Shown here: piece by piece, positions 1-12,000 of the stretch | Position numbering within the stretch: position 1 is the stretch's first letter | Layout: each line of letters begins with the position of its first letter | NCBI RefSeq assembly: GCF_900091415.1 | Contig: NZ_FMHU01000002.1 | Location: 1,054,001-1,118,000, forward strand | DNA: 64,000 nt | Direction of reading: 5' to 3' | Origin: Micromonospora inyonensis | Lineage (GTDB): Bacteria; Actinomycetota; Actinomycetes; Mycobacteriales; Micromonosporaceae | Translations under genes and position numbers: made by a program | Notes under the pieces: generated by a model | Seen by the model: only the letters and a program-made list of their open reading frames with translations | Database searches by the model: none | Told to the model about the DNA's origin: nothing

Positions 1-1
1 G

Positions 2-3000
2 CTGGTCATGTTCGTCTTCATGATGACGGAGTTGGCGGTCGCGTTCGCGATGGCGTTTGTCCTGCCGGTGGAGGCGGCGGCGCACATCGTGAAGGTTCGG
101 ACGATCATCCAGACGATCCTGCGGTCGTCGATGGTGCGGGCGGCGGCGAGCAGCACGGCGATCCAGATGTTGTTCATGCCGGGGTCGTCGTTGTTGGCGC
201 AGATCAGCATGCTGGCTGATGGTCTGGTGCCGGGGGTCGACTGGGGGCAGGTCGGTAAGCAGGCGTTGTACGGGTTGGCGGTGGCGGGTGTGACCACGGC
301 GGCCGGGCCGGCGTTGGGCCGGTTCGCCGGGGTCGTGGGTGGTGGTCTGGCGAAGTTCGAAGTGTCGGATGCCACGCGTGACCTGTTGACCAGCCTGTTG
401 ATGGTGCCGGTGTCGGAGGTCGGCCTGGAGGTGGTCGGCGACGTCGCCGCCAGCTACATCGTCGACGGGACCTACGACCCCGGTGGTCTCGGTATGGCCG
501 TGATTTCCGGGGCGTTGTCGGGGTCGGGTGAGTTGGGCGCGTCCGGGGCGGGGGCCGCTGCGCGTCGCGTGGCTGTCGGTTTGGGGTTCAATCCGACCCG
601 GTCCCGGTGGAACATGCCCGCCGGTACCGGTTTCACCGCCGACGGCAGGCCGGTCGCTCCGGTCACTCCGGCACCGTCCACGTATCAGCCGGAGGTCGAC
701 GATCCGGCGGGTGCGGGCTCTGGCGGGCCGGGCCCGGTGCCCGTCCCGCCGGTGCCGGCACCGGCCCTGTCGGCACCGGACCTGTCCGCGCCGGCGTGGT
801 CGGCACCGGACCTGTCCGTGCCGGCGTGGTCGGTGCCGGACCTGCCGGTGCCGTCGTGGTCCGTGCCGAGCTTCTCGGTGCCGCTGGTGCCGGTGCCGGA
901 GTGGGTAGCGGTCGCTGGTGCGCTGGTGGTGGAGCAGTGGCAGCGGTTCCAGCGGGAACTGGTGGACCACTATGGTGGACTGCTGGCCGGGATGGGGCAG
1001 GCGCGGCAGTTCCTGGCCGCGCTTCCCGTGTCGGTTGAGCGGGTGTTCGCCGGGTGGGTCGACGCCCGGCGGGGTGATCGGGCTGTTGCGGCTTTCCTGT
1101 CCGCGGTCGGTCTGCCCGCTGCCGCGTTGACCGAGGGGTATCTGACGGGTGTCCGGCAGCGGGCGGTGGCCCGGGTGGTCGAGGCGTTGGCGTTCTCCGG
1201 TGGGCGGATCCCGGCCGAGGTGCGGGCGCGGCAGGTGATCGCCGGGCTGCCGGCGGAGTTCGACCGGCAGGCGCTGCGCTCGCTCGCGCACCTGGCCGTT
1301 CAACACCACATCGACCAGTACCTCGCCGCCGGCCTACCCACAGGCCCCGGCACGCCGACAGGCGCTGGCGTGCCGACAGGCGCTGGCGTGTCGGGGGGCG
1401 CTGGGGCGGTGGTGCCGTCCGCTGGCGTGCTCAGGGCGGTCGAGGGCGGCGTGTGGAGCCAGGTGGACCGTGGGGTCGATGTGATCCTCGGTGCCCCTGC
1501 CGTGCTGCCGGGTGTGGTGGCGGGTCCCGACGCCGGGCAGGTCAGTGCCGTGGCGAGGGTGGTCCGGCAGGCGGTTACCGACCTGTCCGCCCGTTTCTCG
1601 GCCGTGACGGTCCCCGGTGTCACCGGGGCGGCCGCCGGTGTGGCTACGGTCGATGTCGAGGAAGGCGGGCGTGTCGGCGGGCCGACGGTGCCGGTGATGT
1701 CCGAGCGGCACACCGCGGCGGCGGCTGGTCTGGCGCAGGCCCAGTTCACCGCGTTGGCCCGCCGCTACGGTGTCGATCCGGCCGGTCATGCGGCGTTGGT
1801 CACCTCGTTCCAGCGGGAGTGGGTGGACGGGTACCACAAGGTGCTCGTGTCGGCCGGCGGCAGCGTGACGCCCGGGACGGCGGATGTGGTCGGGGCCCTC
1901 GGTACGGTGCCGGGTGGTGTCGGCTCCCGTGTCGGTGGCATGTCGATCGTCGACGTCGTCAGCGTCGGTGATACGGCGTCGGTCAGTGACGTGTCTGTGG
2001 CAAGCGGTGGAGTGTTCAGCCCCGATCTCGGCTCCCGGGACACGGATTCGACCGGTTTCAGGGACTCGGGTTCGATCAGTGGTGTGTCGTTGCTGGACGA
2101 GTCGATCAGTGCCGGCTCTGGCGGTCTCGGCGAGCGGGCCGTCGCGGCGACTGGGCCGGCCGTGGAACGAATCCACGATCTCGCCAGCGGCGGCTACGGC
2201 CGTGCCAGCGACGCTCAGCTGCGCCGGCTCGCTGCGGACCTCGGTATCCAGGCGGCGTCGCCGGACGGGGTCCTGCCGCGGCTGTTCGAGGTGTCCAGGG
2301 ATGTCGTCATGGCGGACACGTTCAGCGGTGTGTACTTCGCCGACCCGGTGGTGGCGGATCTGGACGCGGCGGCGGATCGCACGGCGGCGCAGGCGCTGCC
2401 GTCGGTGGAGGGATGGTTCACCATCGCCGGGCACCGGAACCTGGCCGAGCGGCTGGCCGACGATCCGGTGCGTCAGGCCTTGTTCCTCCGGATGATCACC
2501 GCCTCGCCCGCCTGGCAACACGCCGTCGCGCAGGCGCGACAGCGCGGCGGCGGCATACCTGACATCATGCTGGTCTGGTGTGACGCGGCATGGCGGGGAC
2601 CGGGACAGGCCACCTCCTTCGGTGGATGGTTGCGCACCCAGCTGCGTGCCCGGCGGCTGATGTCGTCCACGCACGAGGTGGACCAGATACCCGGCGAGCT
2701 GCGGCCACACGGGGACGAGCCGGTGCGGTCGGTGTTGTTCTCGGATGGTTCGGTGGAGTTGTTCGGGCCGGATCTGGTGGAGGCGGTACGGACCGCGGAC
2801 ATCGTCGAGAACGGTCAGGAACCCGGCGTGCGCTGGCCGGATCAGGAGGACTTCGCCGCCGCTGGCGGCCGGCACCGGTGGGCCGGCAACACCTCAGGCG
2901 GGCAGTCGCCCGATCCAGCGGAAGGCGGCGACCCGTCTGGTCCTGGCCCGGTGTCTGCTGCCCAGTGGGTGTGGGGCCCGTCGCGGGATCCAGGGGCGCA

Positions 3001-6000
3001 GTTGCCGGTGCCGGGCCCTGCCCTCGGACCGGACCGCCCGCAGGGTGAGGACCTGTCCTGGCTGGACGACTGGGGTATGTTGCCGATGTCCGGGCTGGTA
3101 CCTGCCCCGCCGGCGGGCACGGGTCTGCCAGGGCTGCCCGGGCCGTTGGACGACCCGGACGCCCCCACCGCGTCGTCCTGGCCGGCGGGGTGGGCGGAAC
3201 CGGGGTGGCCGGTACCCGGCATGGGCGTGACCGACGGGCACGGTGCGGCGATGTCCACCGACTTCGACCAACCGGGCATCGACAATCAGGCCAGCGACGG
3301 CGGGAACCTCGGCGACTGGGCCGGCGACGGCGGGAACCCCGGCGACTGGGCCACCTACCAGGGGCCGGACATGGACTGGCAACCATCCCTCGCACCCTCC
3401 CCAGCGGTGGCCCGCACCGACGCCGGCACTGTCCACGCCGGCGACACCCTCCATCACCCGGCCGACGAGCCACCCACCACGCCCGCCTCGCCGCAACCCG
3501 ACCAACCCCAACCCCAACCCGCTGCGGGCAGCCGGCGGGTGCGCGACCCGGGCGAGGCCCGGGCGCTGTTCGACCAGCACGCCGGCCACATCGCCACCAC
3601 AACACCGCAGCGGGAACAGCTGCGGCAGTTGTGGAACGCCCTGATCGACCGTATGGACGACAACGGGATCATCACCGCCAGCGAGTCAGACCTCGCCGAG
3701 GCGACATCCGCGCAGCAGCGGACGGTGCATAACCGGATCGGGGTATTGCGCGACCGTGGTCTGCTGCAGCGGGTCCAGGAAGGTCGCGGTGGCGGGGCGG
3801 CGCGGTACGGGGTGAGCGATCCGGGTCAGCCCCGGCAAGCACCACTGCCGGCCCCTCCCGAAGGCAGCCAGTGGCTGCGCGACCCGGATGAGGCCCGGGC
3901 GCTGTTCGACCAGCACGCCGGCCACATCGCCACCACAACACGGCAGCGGGAACAGCTGCGGCAGTTGTGGAACGCCCTGATCGACCGGATGGACGACAAC
4001 GGGATCATCACCGCCAGCGAGCCAGACCTCGCCGAGGCGACATCCGCGCAGCAGCCGACGGTGCATCACCGGATCGGGGCATTGCTGCGCGGCAGTGCTC
4101 TGCTGCAGCGGGTCCAGGAAAGTCACGGTCGCGGGGCGGCACGGTACGGGGTGAGCGATCCGGGTCAGCCCCGGCAAGCACCACTGCCGGCCCTTCCCGA
4201 AGGCAGCCAGTGGCTGCGCGACCCGGATGAGGCCCGGGCGCTGTTCGACCAGCACGCCGGCCACATCGCCACCACAACACGGCAGCGGGAACAGCTGCGG
4301 CAGTTGTGGAACGCCCTGATCGACCGGATGGACGACAACGGGATCATCACCGCCAGCGAGCCAGACCTCGCCGAGGCGACATCCACACTGCGGCAGACGG
4401 TGCATCACCGGATCGGGGCATTGCTGCGCGGCAGTGGTCTGCTGCGGTTGGTCCGGGAAGGTCGCGGTCGCGGGGCGGCGCGGTACGGGGTGAGCGATCC
4501 GGGTCAGCCCCGGCAAGCACCGTTACCGGCCCTTCCCGAAGGCAGCCGATGGCTGCGCGACCCGGGCGGGGCCCGGGCGCTGTTCGACCAGCACGCCGGC
4601 CACATCGCCACCACAACACGGCAGCGGGAACAGCTGCGGCAGTTGTGGAACGCCCTGATCGACCGGATGGACGACAACGGGATCATCACCGCCAGCGAGT
4701 CAGACCTCGCCGAGGCGACATCCACACTGCAGCCGACGGTGCATGCCCGGATCGGGGTATTGCGCGACCGTGGTCTGCTGCAGCGGGTGCAGGAAAGTCG
4801 CGGTGGCGGGGCGGCGCGGTACGGGGTGAGCGATCCGGGTCAGCCCCGGCAAGCACCGCTGCCGGGCCCTGCCCTCGGACCGGACCGCCCGCAGGGTGAG
4901 GACCTGTCCTGGCTGGACCACGGGGCTACGGTGCCGATGTCCGGGCTGGTACCTGCCCCTGCCTCGCCGGCGGGTACGGGTCTGCCAGGGCTGCCCGGGC
5001 CGTTGGACGACCCGGACGCCCCCACCGCGTCGTCCTGGCCGGCGGGGTGGGCGCAACCGGGGTGGCCGGTACCCGGCATGGGCGTGACCGACGGGCACGG
5101 TGCGGCGATGTCCACCGACTTCGACCAGCCGGGCATCGACGATCAGGCCAGCGACGGCGGGAACCTCGGCGACTGGGCCGGCGAGGGCGGGAACCTCGGC
5201 GACTGGGCCACCTACGAGGTGGACCCAGCCCGTTCGCTCGATGTGGACCCGGCCGATCTGCTCTACCTGCTTGAGGCCGTGGGCACGGAACCCGACCCCG
5301 CGCCGCAACCGATGGATCCGCCCCGGCCGCAGGCCCCGCCCGGCCCGACATCATGGTCGCCGCCCAACGGCGACCAGCCCAGCCAGTCCCCAGGGACTCA
5401 GTCGTTCCCGCCCGGACCGGGCATGCAGGATCCGGCACCTCAGTCGCCGATGTCCGGGCTGGTACCTGCCCCGCCGGCGGGCACGGGTCTGCCAGGGCTG
5501 CCCGGGCCGTTGGACGACCCGGACGCCTCCACCGCGTCGTCCTGGCCGGCGGGGTGGGCGGAACCGGGGTGGCCGGTACCCGGCATGGGCGTGACCGACG
5601 GGCACGGTGCGGCGATGTCCACCGACTTCGACCAGCCGGGCATCGACGATCAGGCCAGCGACGGCGGGAACCTCGGCGACTGGGCCACCTACGAGGTGGA
5701 CCCAGCCCGTTCGCTCGATGTGGACCCGGCCGATCTGCTCTATCCGTTTGAGGCCGTGGGCGCGGAACCCGACCCCGGGCCGCAACCGATGGATCCGCCC
5801 CGGCCGCAGGCCCCGCCCGGCCCGGCATCATGGTCGCAGCCCAACGGCGACCAGCCCAGCCAGTTCCCAGGGACTCAGTCGTTCCCGCCCGGACCGGGCA
5901 TGCAGGATCCGGCACCTCAGTCGCCGATGTCCGGGCTGGTACCTGCCCCGCCGGCGGGCACGGGTCTGCCAGGGCTGCCCGGGCCGTTGGACGACCCGGA

Positions 6001-9000
6001 CGCCCCCACCGCGTCGTCCTGGCCGGCGGGGTGGGCGGAACCGGGGTGGCCGGTACCCGGCATGGGCGTGACCGACGGGCACGGTGCGGCGATGTCCACC
6101 GACTTCGACCAGCCGGGCATCGACGATCAGGCCAGCGACGGCGGGAACCTCGGCGACTGGGCCACCTACGAGGTGGACCCAGCCGGTTCGCTCGATGTGG
6201 ACCCGGCCGATCTGCTCTATCCGTTTGAGGCCGTGGGCGCGGAACCCGACCCCGCGCCGCAACCGATGGATCCGCCCCGGCCGCAGGCCCCGCCCGGCCC
6301 GGCATCATGGTCGCCGCCCAACGGCGACCAGCCCAGCCAGTTCCCAGGGACTCAGTCGTTCCCGCCCGGACCGGGCATGCAGGATCCGGCACCTCAGTCG
6401 CCGATGTCCGGGCTGGTACCTGCCTCGCCGGCGGGCACGGGTCTGCCAGGGCTGCCCGGGCCGTTGGACGACCCGGACGCCCCCACCGCGTCGTCCTGGC
6501 CGGCGGTGGCCCGCACCGACGCCGGCACTGTTCACGCCGGCGACACCCTCCATCACCCGGCCGACGAGCCACCCACCACGCCCGCCTCGCCGCAACCCGA
6601 CCAACCCCAACCCCAACCCGCTGCGGGCAGCCGGCGGGTGCGCGACCCGGGCGAGGCCCGGGCGCTGTTCGACCAGCACGCCGGCCACATCGCCACCACA
6701 ACACGGCAGCGGGAACAGCTGCGGCAGTTGTGGAACGCCCTGATCGACCGGATGGACGACGACGGGATCATCACCGCCAGCGAGTCAGCCCTCGCCGAGG
6801 CGACATCCGCACCGCAGCCGACGGTGCATCGCCGGATCGGGGCATTGCTGCGCGGCAGTGCTCTGCTGCAGCTGGTGCAGGAAGGTCGCGGTCGCGGGGC
6901 GGCGCGGTACGGGGTGAGCGATCCGGGTCAGCCCCGGCAAGCACCACTGCCGGCCCTTCCCGAAGGCAGCCAGTGGCTGCGCGACCCGGATGAGGCCCGG
7001 GCGCTGTTCGACCAGCACGCCGGCCACATCGCCCCCACAACACGGCAGCGGGAACAGCTGCGGCAGTTGTGGAACGCCCTGATCGACCGGATGGACGACG
7101 ACGGGATCATCACCGCCAGCGAGTCAGCCCTCGCCGAGGCGACATTCACACTGCGGCCGACGGTGCATGACCGGATCGGGGTATTGCTGCGCGGCAGTGC
7201 TCTGCTGCAGCTGGTGCAGGAAGGTCGCGGTGGCGTGGCGGCGCGGTACGGGGTGAGCGATCCGGGTCAGCCCCGGCAAGCACCACTGCCGGCCCTTCCC
7301 GAAGGCAGCCGATGGCTGCGCGACCCGGGCGGGGCCCGGGCGCTGTTCGACCAGCACGCCGGCCACATCGCCACCACAACACGGCAGCGGGAACAGCTGC
7401 GGCAGTTGTGGAACGCCCTGATCGACCGGATGGACGACAACGGGATCATCACCGCCAGCGAGTCAGACCTCGCCGAGGCGACATCCACACTGCAGCCGAC
7501 GGTGCATGCCCGGATCGGGGTATTGCGCGACCGTGGTCTGCTGCAGCGGGTCCAGGAAGCACACGGTGGCGGGGCGGCGCGGTACGGGGTGAGCGATCCG
7601 GGTCAGCCCCGGCAAGCACCGCTGCCGGGCCCTGCCCTCGGACCGGACCGCCCGCAGGGTGAGGACCTGTCCTGGCTGGACCACGGGGCTACGGTGCCGA
7701 TGTCCGGGCCTGCACCTGCCTCGCCGGCGGGTACGGGTCTGCCAGGGCTGCCCGGGCCGTTGGACGACCCGGACGCCCCCACCGCGTCGTCCTGGCCGGC
7801 GGGGTGGGCGGAACCGGGGTGGCCGGTACCCGGCATGGGCGTGACCGACGGGCACGGTGCGGCGATGTCCACCGACTTCGGCCAGCCGGGCATCGACGAT
7901 CAGGCCAGCGACGGCGGGAACCTCGGCGACTGGGCCACCTACGAGGTGGACCCAGCCGGTTCGCTCGATGTGGACCCGGCCGATCTGCTCTATCCGTTTG
8001 AGGCCGTGGGCACGGAACGCGACCCCGGGCCGCAACCGATGGATCCGCCCCGGCCGCAGGCCCCGCCCGGCCCGGCATCATGGTCGCAGCCCAACGGCGA
8101 CCAGCCCAGCCAGTTCCCAGGGACTCAGTCGTTCCCGCCCGGACCGGGCATGCAGGATCCGGCACCTCAGTCGCCGATGTCCGGGCTGGTACCTGCCTCG
8201 CCGGCGGGCACGGGTCTGCCAGGGCTGCCCGGGCCGTTGGACGACCCGGACGCCCCCACCGCGTCGTCCTGGCCGGCGGTGGCCCGCACCGACGCCGGCA
8301 CTGTTCACGCCGGCGACACCCTCCATCACCCGGCCGACGAGCCACCCACCACGCCCGCCTCGCCGCAACCCGACCAACCCCAACCCCAACCCCAACCCCA
8401 ACCCGCTGCGGGCAGCCGGCGGGTGCGCGACCCGGGCGAGGCCCGGGCGCTGTTAGACCAGCACGCCGGCCACATCGCCACCACAACACGGCAGCGGGAA
8501 CAGCTGCGGCAGTTGTGGAACGCCCTGATCGACCGGATGGACGACAACGGGATCATCACCGCCAGCGAGCCAGACCTCGCCGAGGCGACATTCACACTGC
8601 AGCCGACGGTGCATAACCGGATCGGGGTATTGCGCGACCGTGGTCTGCTGCAGCGGGTCCAGGAAAGTCGCGGTGGCGGGGCGGCGCGGTACGGGGTGAG
8701 CGATCCGGGTCAGCCCCAGCAAGCACCACTGCCGGCCCCTCCCGAAGGCAGCCAGTGGCTGCGCGACCCGGGCGGGGCCCGGGCGCTGTTCGACCAGCAC
8801 GCCGACCACATCGCCACCACCACACCGCAGCGGGAACAGCTGCGGCAGTTGTGGAACGCCCTGATCGACCGGATGGACGACAACGGGATCATCACCGCCA
8901 GCGAGTCAGACCTCGCCGAGGCGACATCCGCACCGCAGCCGACGGTGCATCACCGGATCGGGGTATTGCGCGACCGTGGTCTGCTGCAGCGGGTGCAGGA

Positions 9001-12000
9001 AGGTCGCGGTGGCGGGGCGGCGCGGTACGGGGTGAGCGATCCGGGTCAGCCCCGGCAAGCACCACTGCCGGCCCTTCCCGAAGGCAGCCAGTGGCTGCGC
9101 GACCCGGATGAGGCCCGGGCGCTGTTCGACCAGCACGCCGGCCACATCGCCACCACAACACGGCAGCGGGAACCGCTGCGGCAGTTGTGGAACGCCCTGA
9201 TCGACCGGATGGATGACAACGGGATCATCACCGCCAGCGAGCCAGACCTCGCCGAGGCGACATCCGCGCAGCAGTCGACGGTGCATCGCCGGATCGGGGC
9301 ATTGCTGCGCGGCAGTGCTCTGCTGCAGTTGGTCCAGGAAGGTCGCGGTCGCGGGGCGGCGCGGTACGGGGTGAGCGATCCGGGTCAGCCCCAGCAAGCA
9401 CCACTGCCGGCCCCTCCCGAAGGCAGCCGATGGCTGCGCGACCCGGGCGAGGCCCGGGCGCTGTTCGACCAGCACGCCGGCCACATCGCCACCACAACAC
9501 GGCAGCGGGAACAGCTGCGGCAGTTGTGGAACGCCCTGATCGACCGGATGGACGACAACGGGATCATCACCGCCAGCGAGCCAGACCTCGCCGAGGCGAC
9601 ATCCACACTGCAGCCGACGGTGCATGCCCGGATCGGGGTATTGCGCGACCGTGGTCTGCTGCAGCGGGTGCAGGAAGGTCGCGGTGGCGTGGCGGCGCGG
9701 TACGGGGTGAGCGATCCGGGTCAGCCCCGGCAAGCACCGCTGCCGGGCCCTGCCCTCGGACCGGACCGCCCGCAGGGTGAGGACCTGTCCTGGCTGGACC
9801 ACGGGGCTACGGTGCCGATGTCCGGGCCTGCACCTGCCTCGCCGGCGGGCACGGGTCTGCCAGGGCTGCCCGGGCCGTTGGACGACCCGTACGCCCCCAC
9901 CGCGTCGTCCTGGCCGGCGGGGTGGGCGCAACCGGGGTGGCCGGTACCCGGCATGGGCGTGACCGACGGGCACGGTGCGGCGATGTCCACCGACTTCGAC
10001 CAGCCGGGCATCGACGATCAGGCCAGCGACGGCGGGAACCTCGGCGACTGGGCCACCTACGAGGTGGACCCAGCCCGTTCGCTCGATGTGGACCCGGCCG
10101 ATCTGCTCTATCCGTTTGAGGCCGTGGGCACGGAACCCGACCCCGCGCCGCAACCGATGGATCCGCCCCGGCCGCAGGCCCCGCCCGGCCCATCATGGTC
10201 GCAGCCCAACGGCGACCAGCCCAGCCAGTCCCCAGGGACTCAGTCGTTCCCGCCCGGACCGGGCATGCAGGATCCGGCACCTCAGTCGCCGATGTCCGGG
10301 CCTGCACCTGCCCCGCCGGCGGGCACGGGTCTGCCAGGGCTGCCCGGGCCGTTGGACGACCCGGACGCCCCCACCGCGTCGTCCTGGCCGGCGGGGTGGG
10401 CGCAACCGGGGTGGCCGGTACCCGGCATGGGCGTGACCGACGGGCACGGTGCGGCGATGTCCACCGACTTCGACCAGCCGGGCATCGACGATCAGGCCAG
10501 CGACGGCGGGAACCTCGGCGACTGGGCCGGCGAGGGCGGGAACCTCGGCGACTGGGCCACCTACGAGGTGGACCCAGCCCGTTCGCTCGATGTGGACCCG
10601 GCCGATCTGCTCTATCCGTTTGAGGCCGTGGGCACGGAACCCGACCCCGCGCCGCAACCGATGGATCCGCCCCGGCCGCAGGCCCCGCCCGGCCCGACAT
10701 CATGGTCGCCGCCCAACGGCGACCAGCCCAGCCAGTCCCCAGGGACTCAGTCGTTCCCGCCCGGACCGGGCATGCAGGATCCGGCACCTCAGTCGCCGAT
10801 GTCCGGGCTGGTACCTGCCTCGCCGGCGGGCACGGGTCTGCCAGGGCTGCCCGGGCCGTTGGACGACCCGGACGCCTCCACCGCGTCGTCCTGGCCGGCG
10901 GGGTGGGCGGAACCGGGGTGGCCGGTACCCGGCATGGGCGTGACCGACGGGCACGGTGCGGCGATGTCCACCGACTTCGACCAGCCGGGCATCGACGATC
11001 AGGCCAGCGACGGCGGGAACCTCGGCGACTGGGCCACCTACGAGGTGGACCCAGCCCGTTCGCTCGATGTGGACCCGGCCGATCTGCTCTATCCGTTTGA
11101 GGCCGTGGGCGCGGAACCCGACCCCGGGCCGCAACCGATGGATCCGCCCCGGCCGCAGGCCCCGCCCGGCCCGGCATCATGGTCGCAGCCCAACGGCGAC
11201 CAGCCCAGCCAGTTCCCAGGGACTCAGTCGTTCCCGCCCGGACCGGGCATGCAGGATCCGGCACCTCAGTCGCCGATGTCCGGGCTGGTACCTGCCTCGC
11301 CGGCGGGTACGGGTCTGCCAGGGCTGCCCGGGCCGTTGGACGACCCGGACGCCCCCACCGCGTCGTCCTGGCCGGCGGTGGCCCGCACCGACGCCGGCAC
11401 TGTCCACGCCGGCGACACCCTCCATCACCCGGCCGACGAGCCACCCACCACGCCCGCCTCGCCGCACCCCGACCAACCCCAACCCCAACCCCAACCCGCT
11501 GCGGGCAGCCGGCGGGTGCGCGACCCGGGCGAGGCCCGGGCGCTGTTCGACCAGCACGCCGGCCACATCGCCACCACAACACGGCAGCGGGAACCGCTGC
11601 GGCAGTTGTGGAACGCCCTGATCGACCGGATGGACGACGACGGGATCATCACCGCCAGCGAGTCAGACCTCGCCGAGGCGACATCCGCACCGCAGCCGAC
11701 GGTGCATCGCCGGATCGGGGCATTGCTGCGCGGCAGTGCTCTGCTGCAGCGGGTCCAGGAAAGTCACGGTCGCGGGGCGGCACGGTACGGGGTGAGCGAT
11801 CCGGGTCAGCCCCGGCAAGCACCACTGCCGGCCCTTCCCGAAGGCAGCCAGTGGCTGCGCGACCCGGATGAGGCCCGGGCGCTGTTCGACCAGCACGCCG
11901 GCCACATCGCCCCCACAACACGGCAGCGGGAACAGCTGCGGCAGTTGTGGAACGCCCTGATCGACCGGATGGACGACGACGGGATCATCACCGCCAGCGA

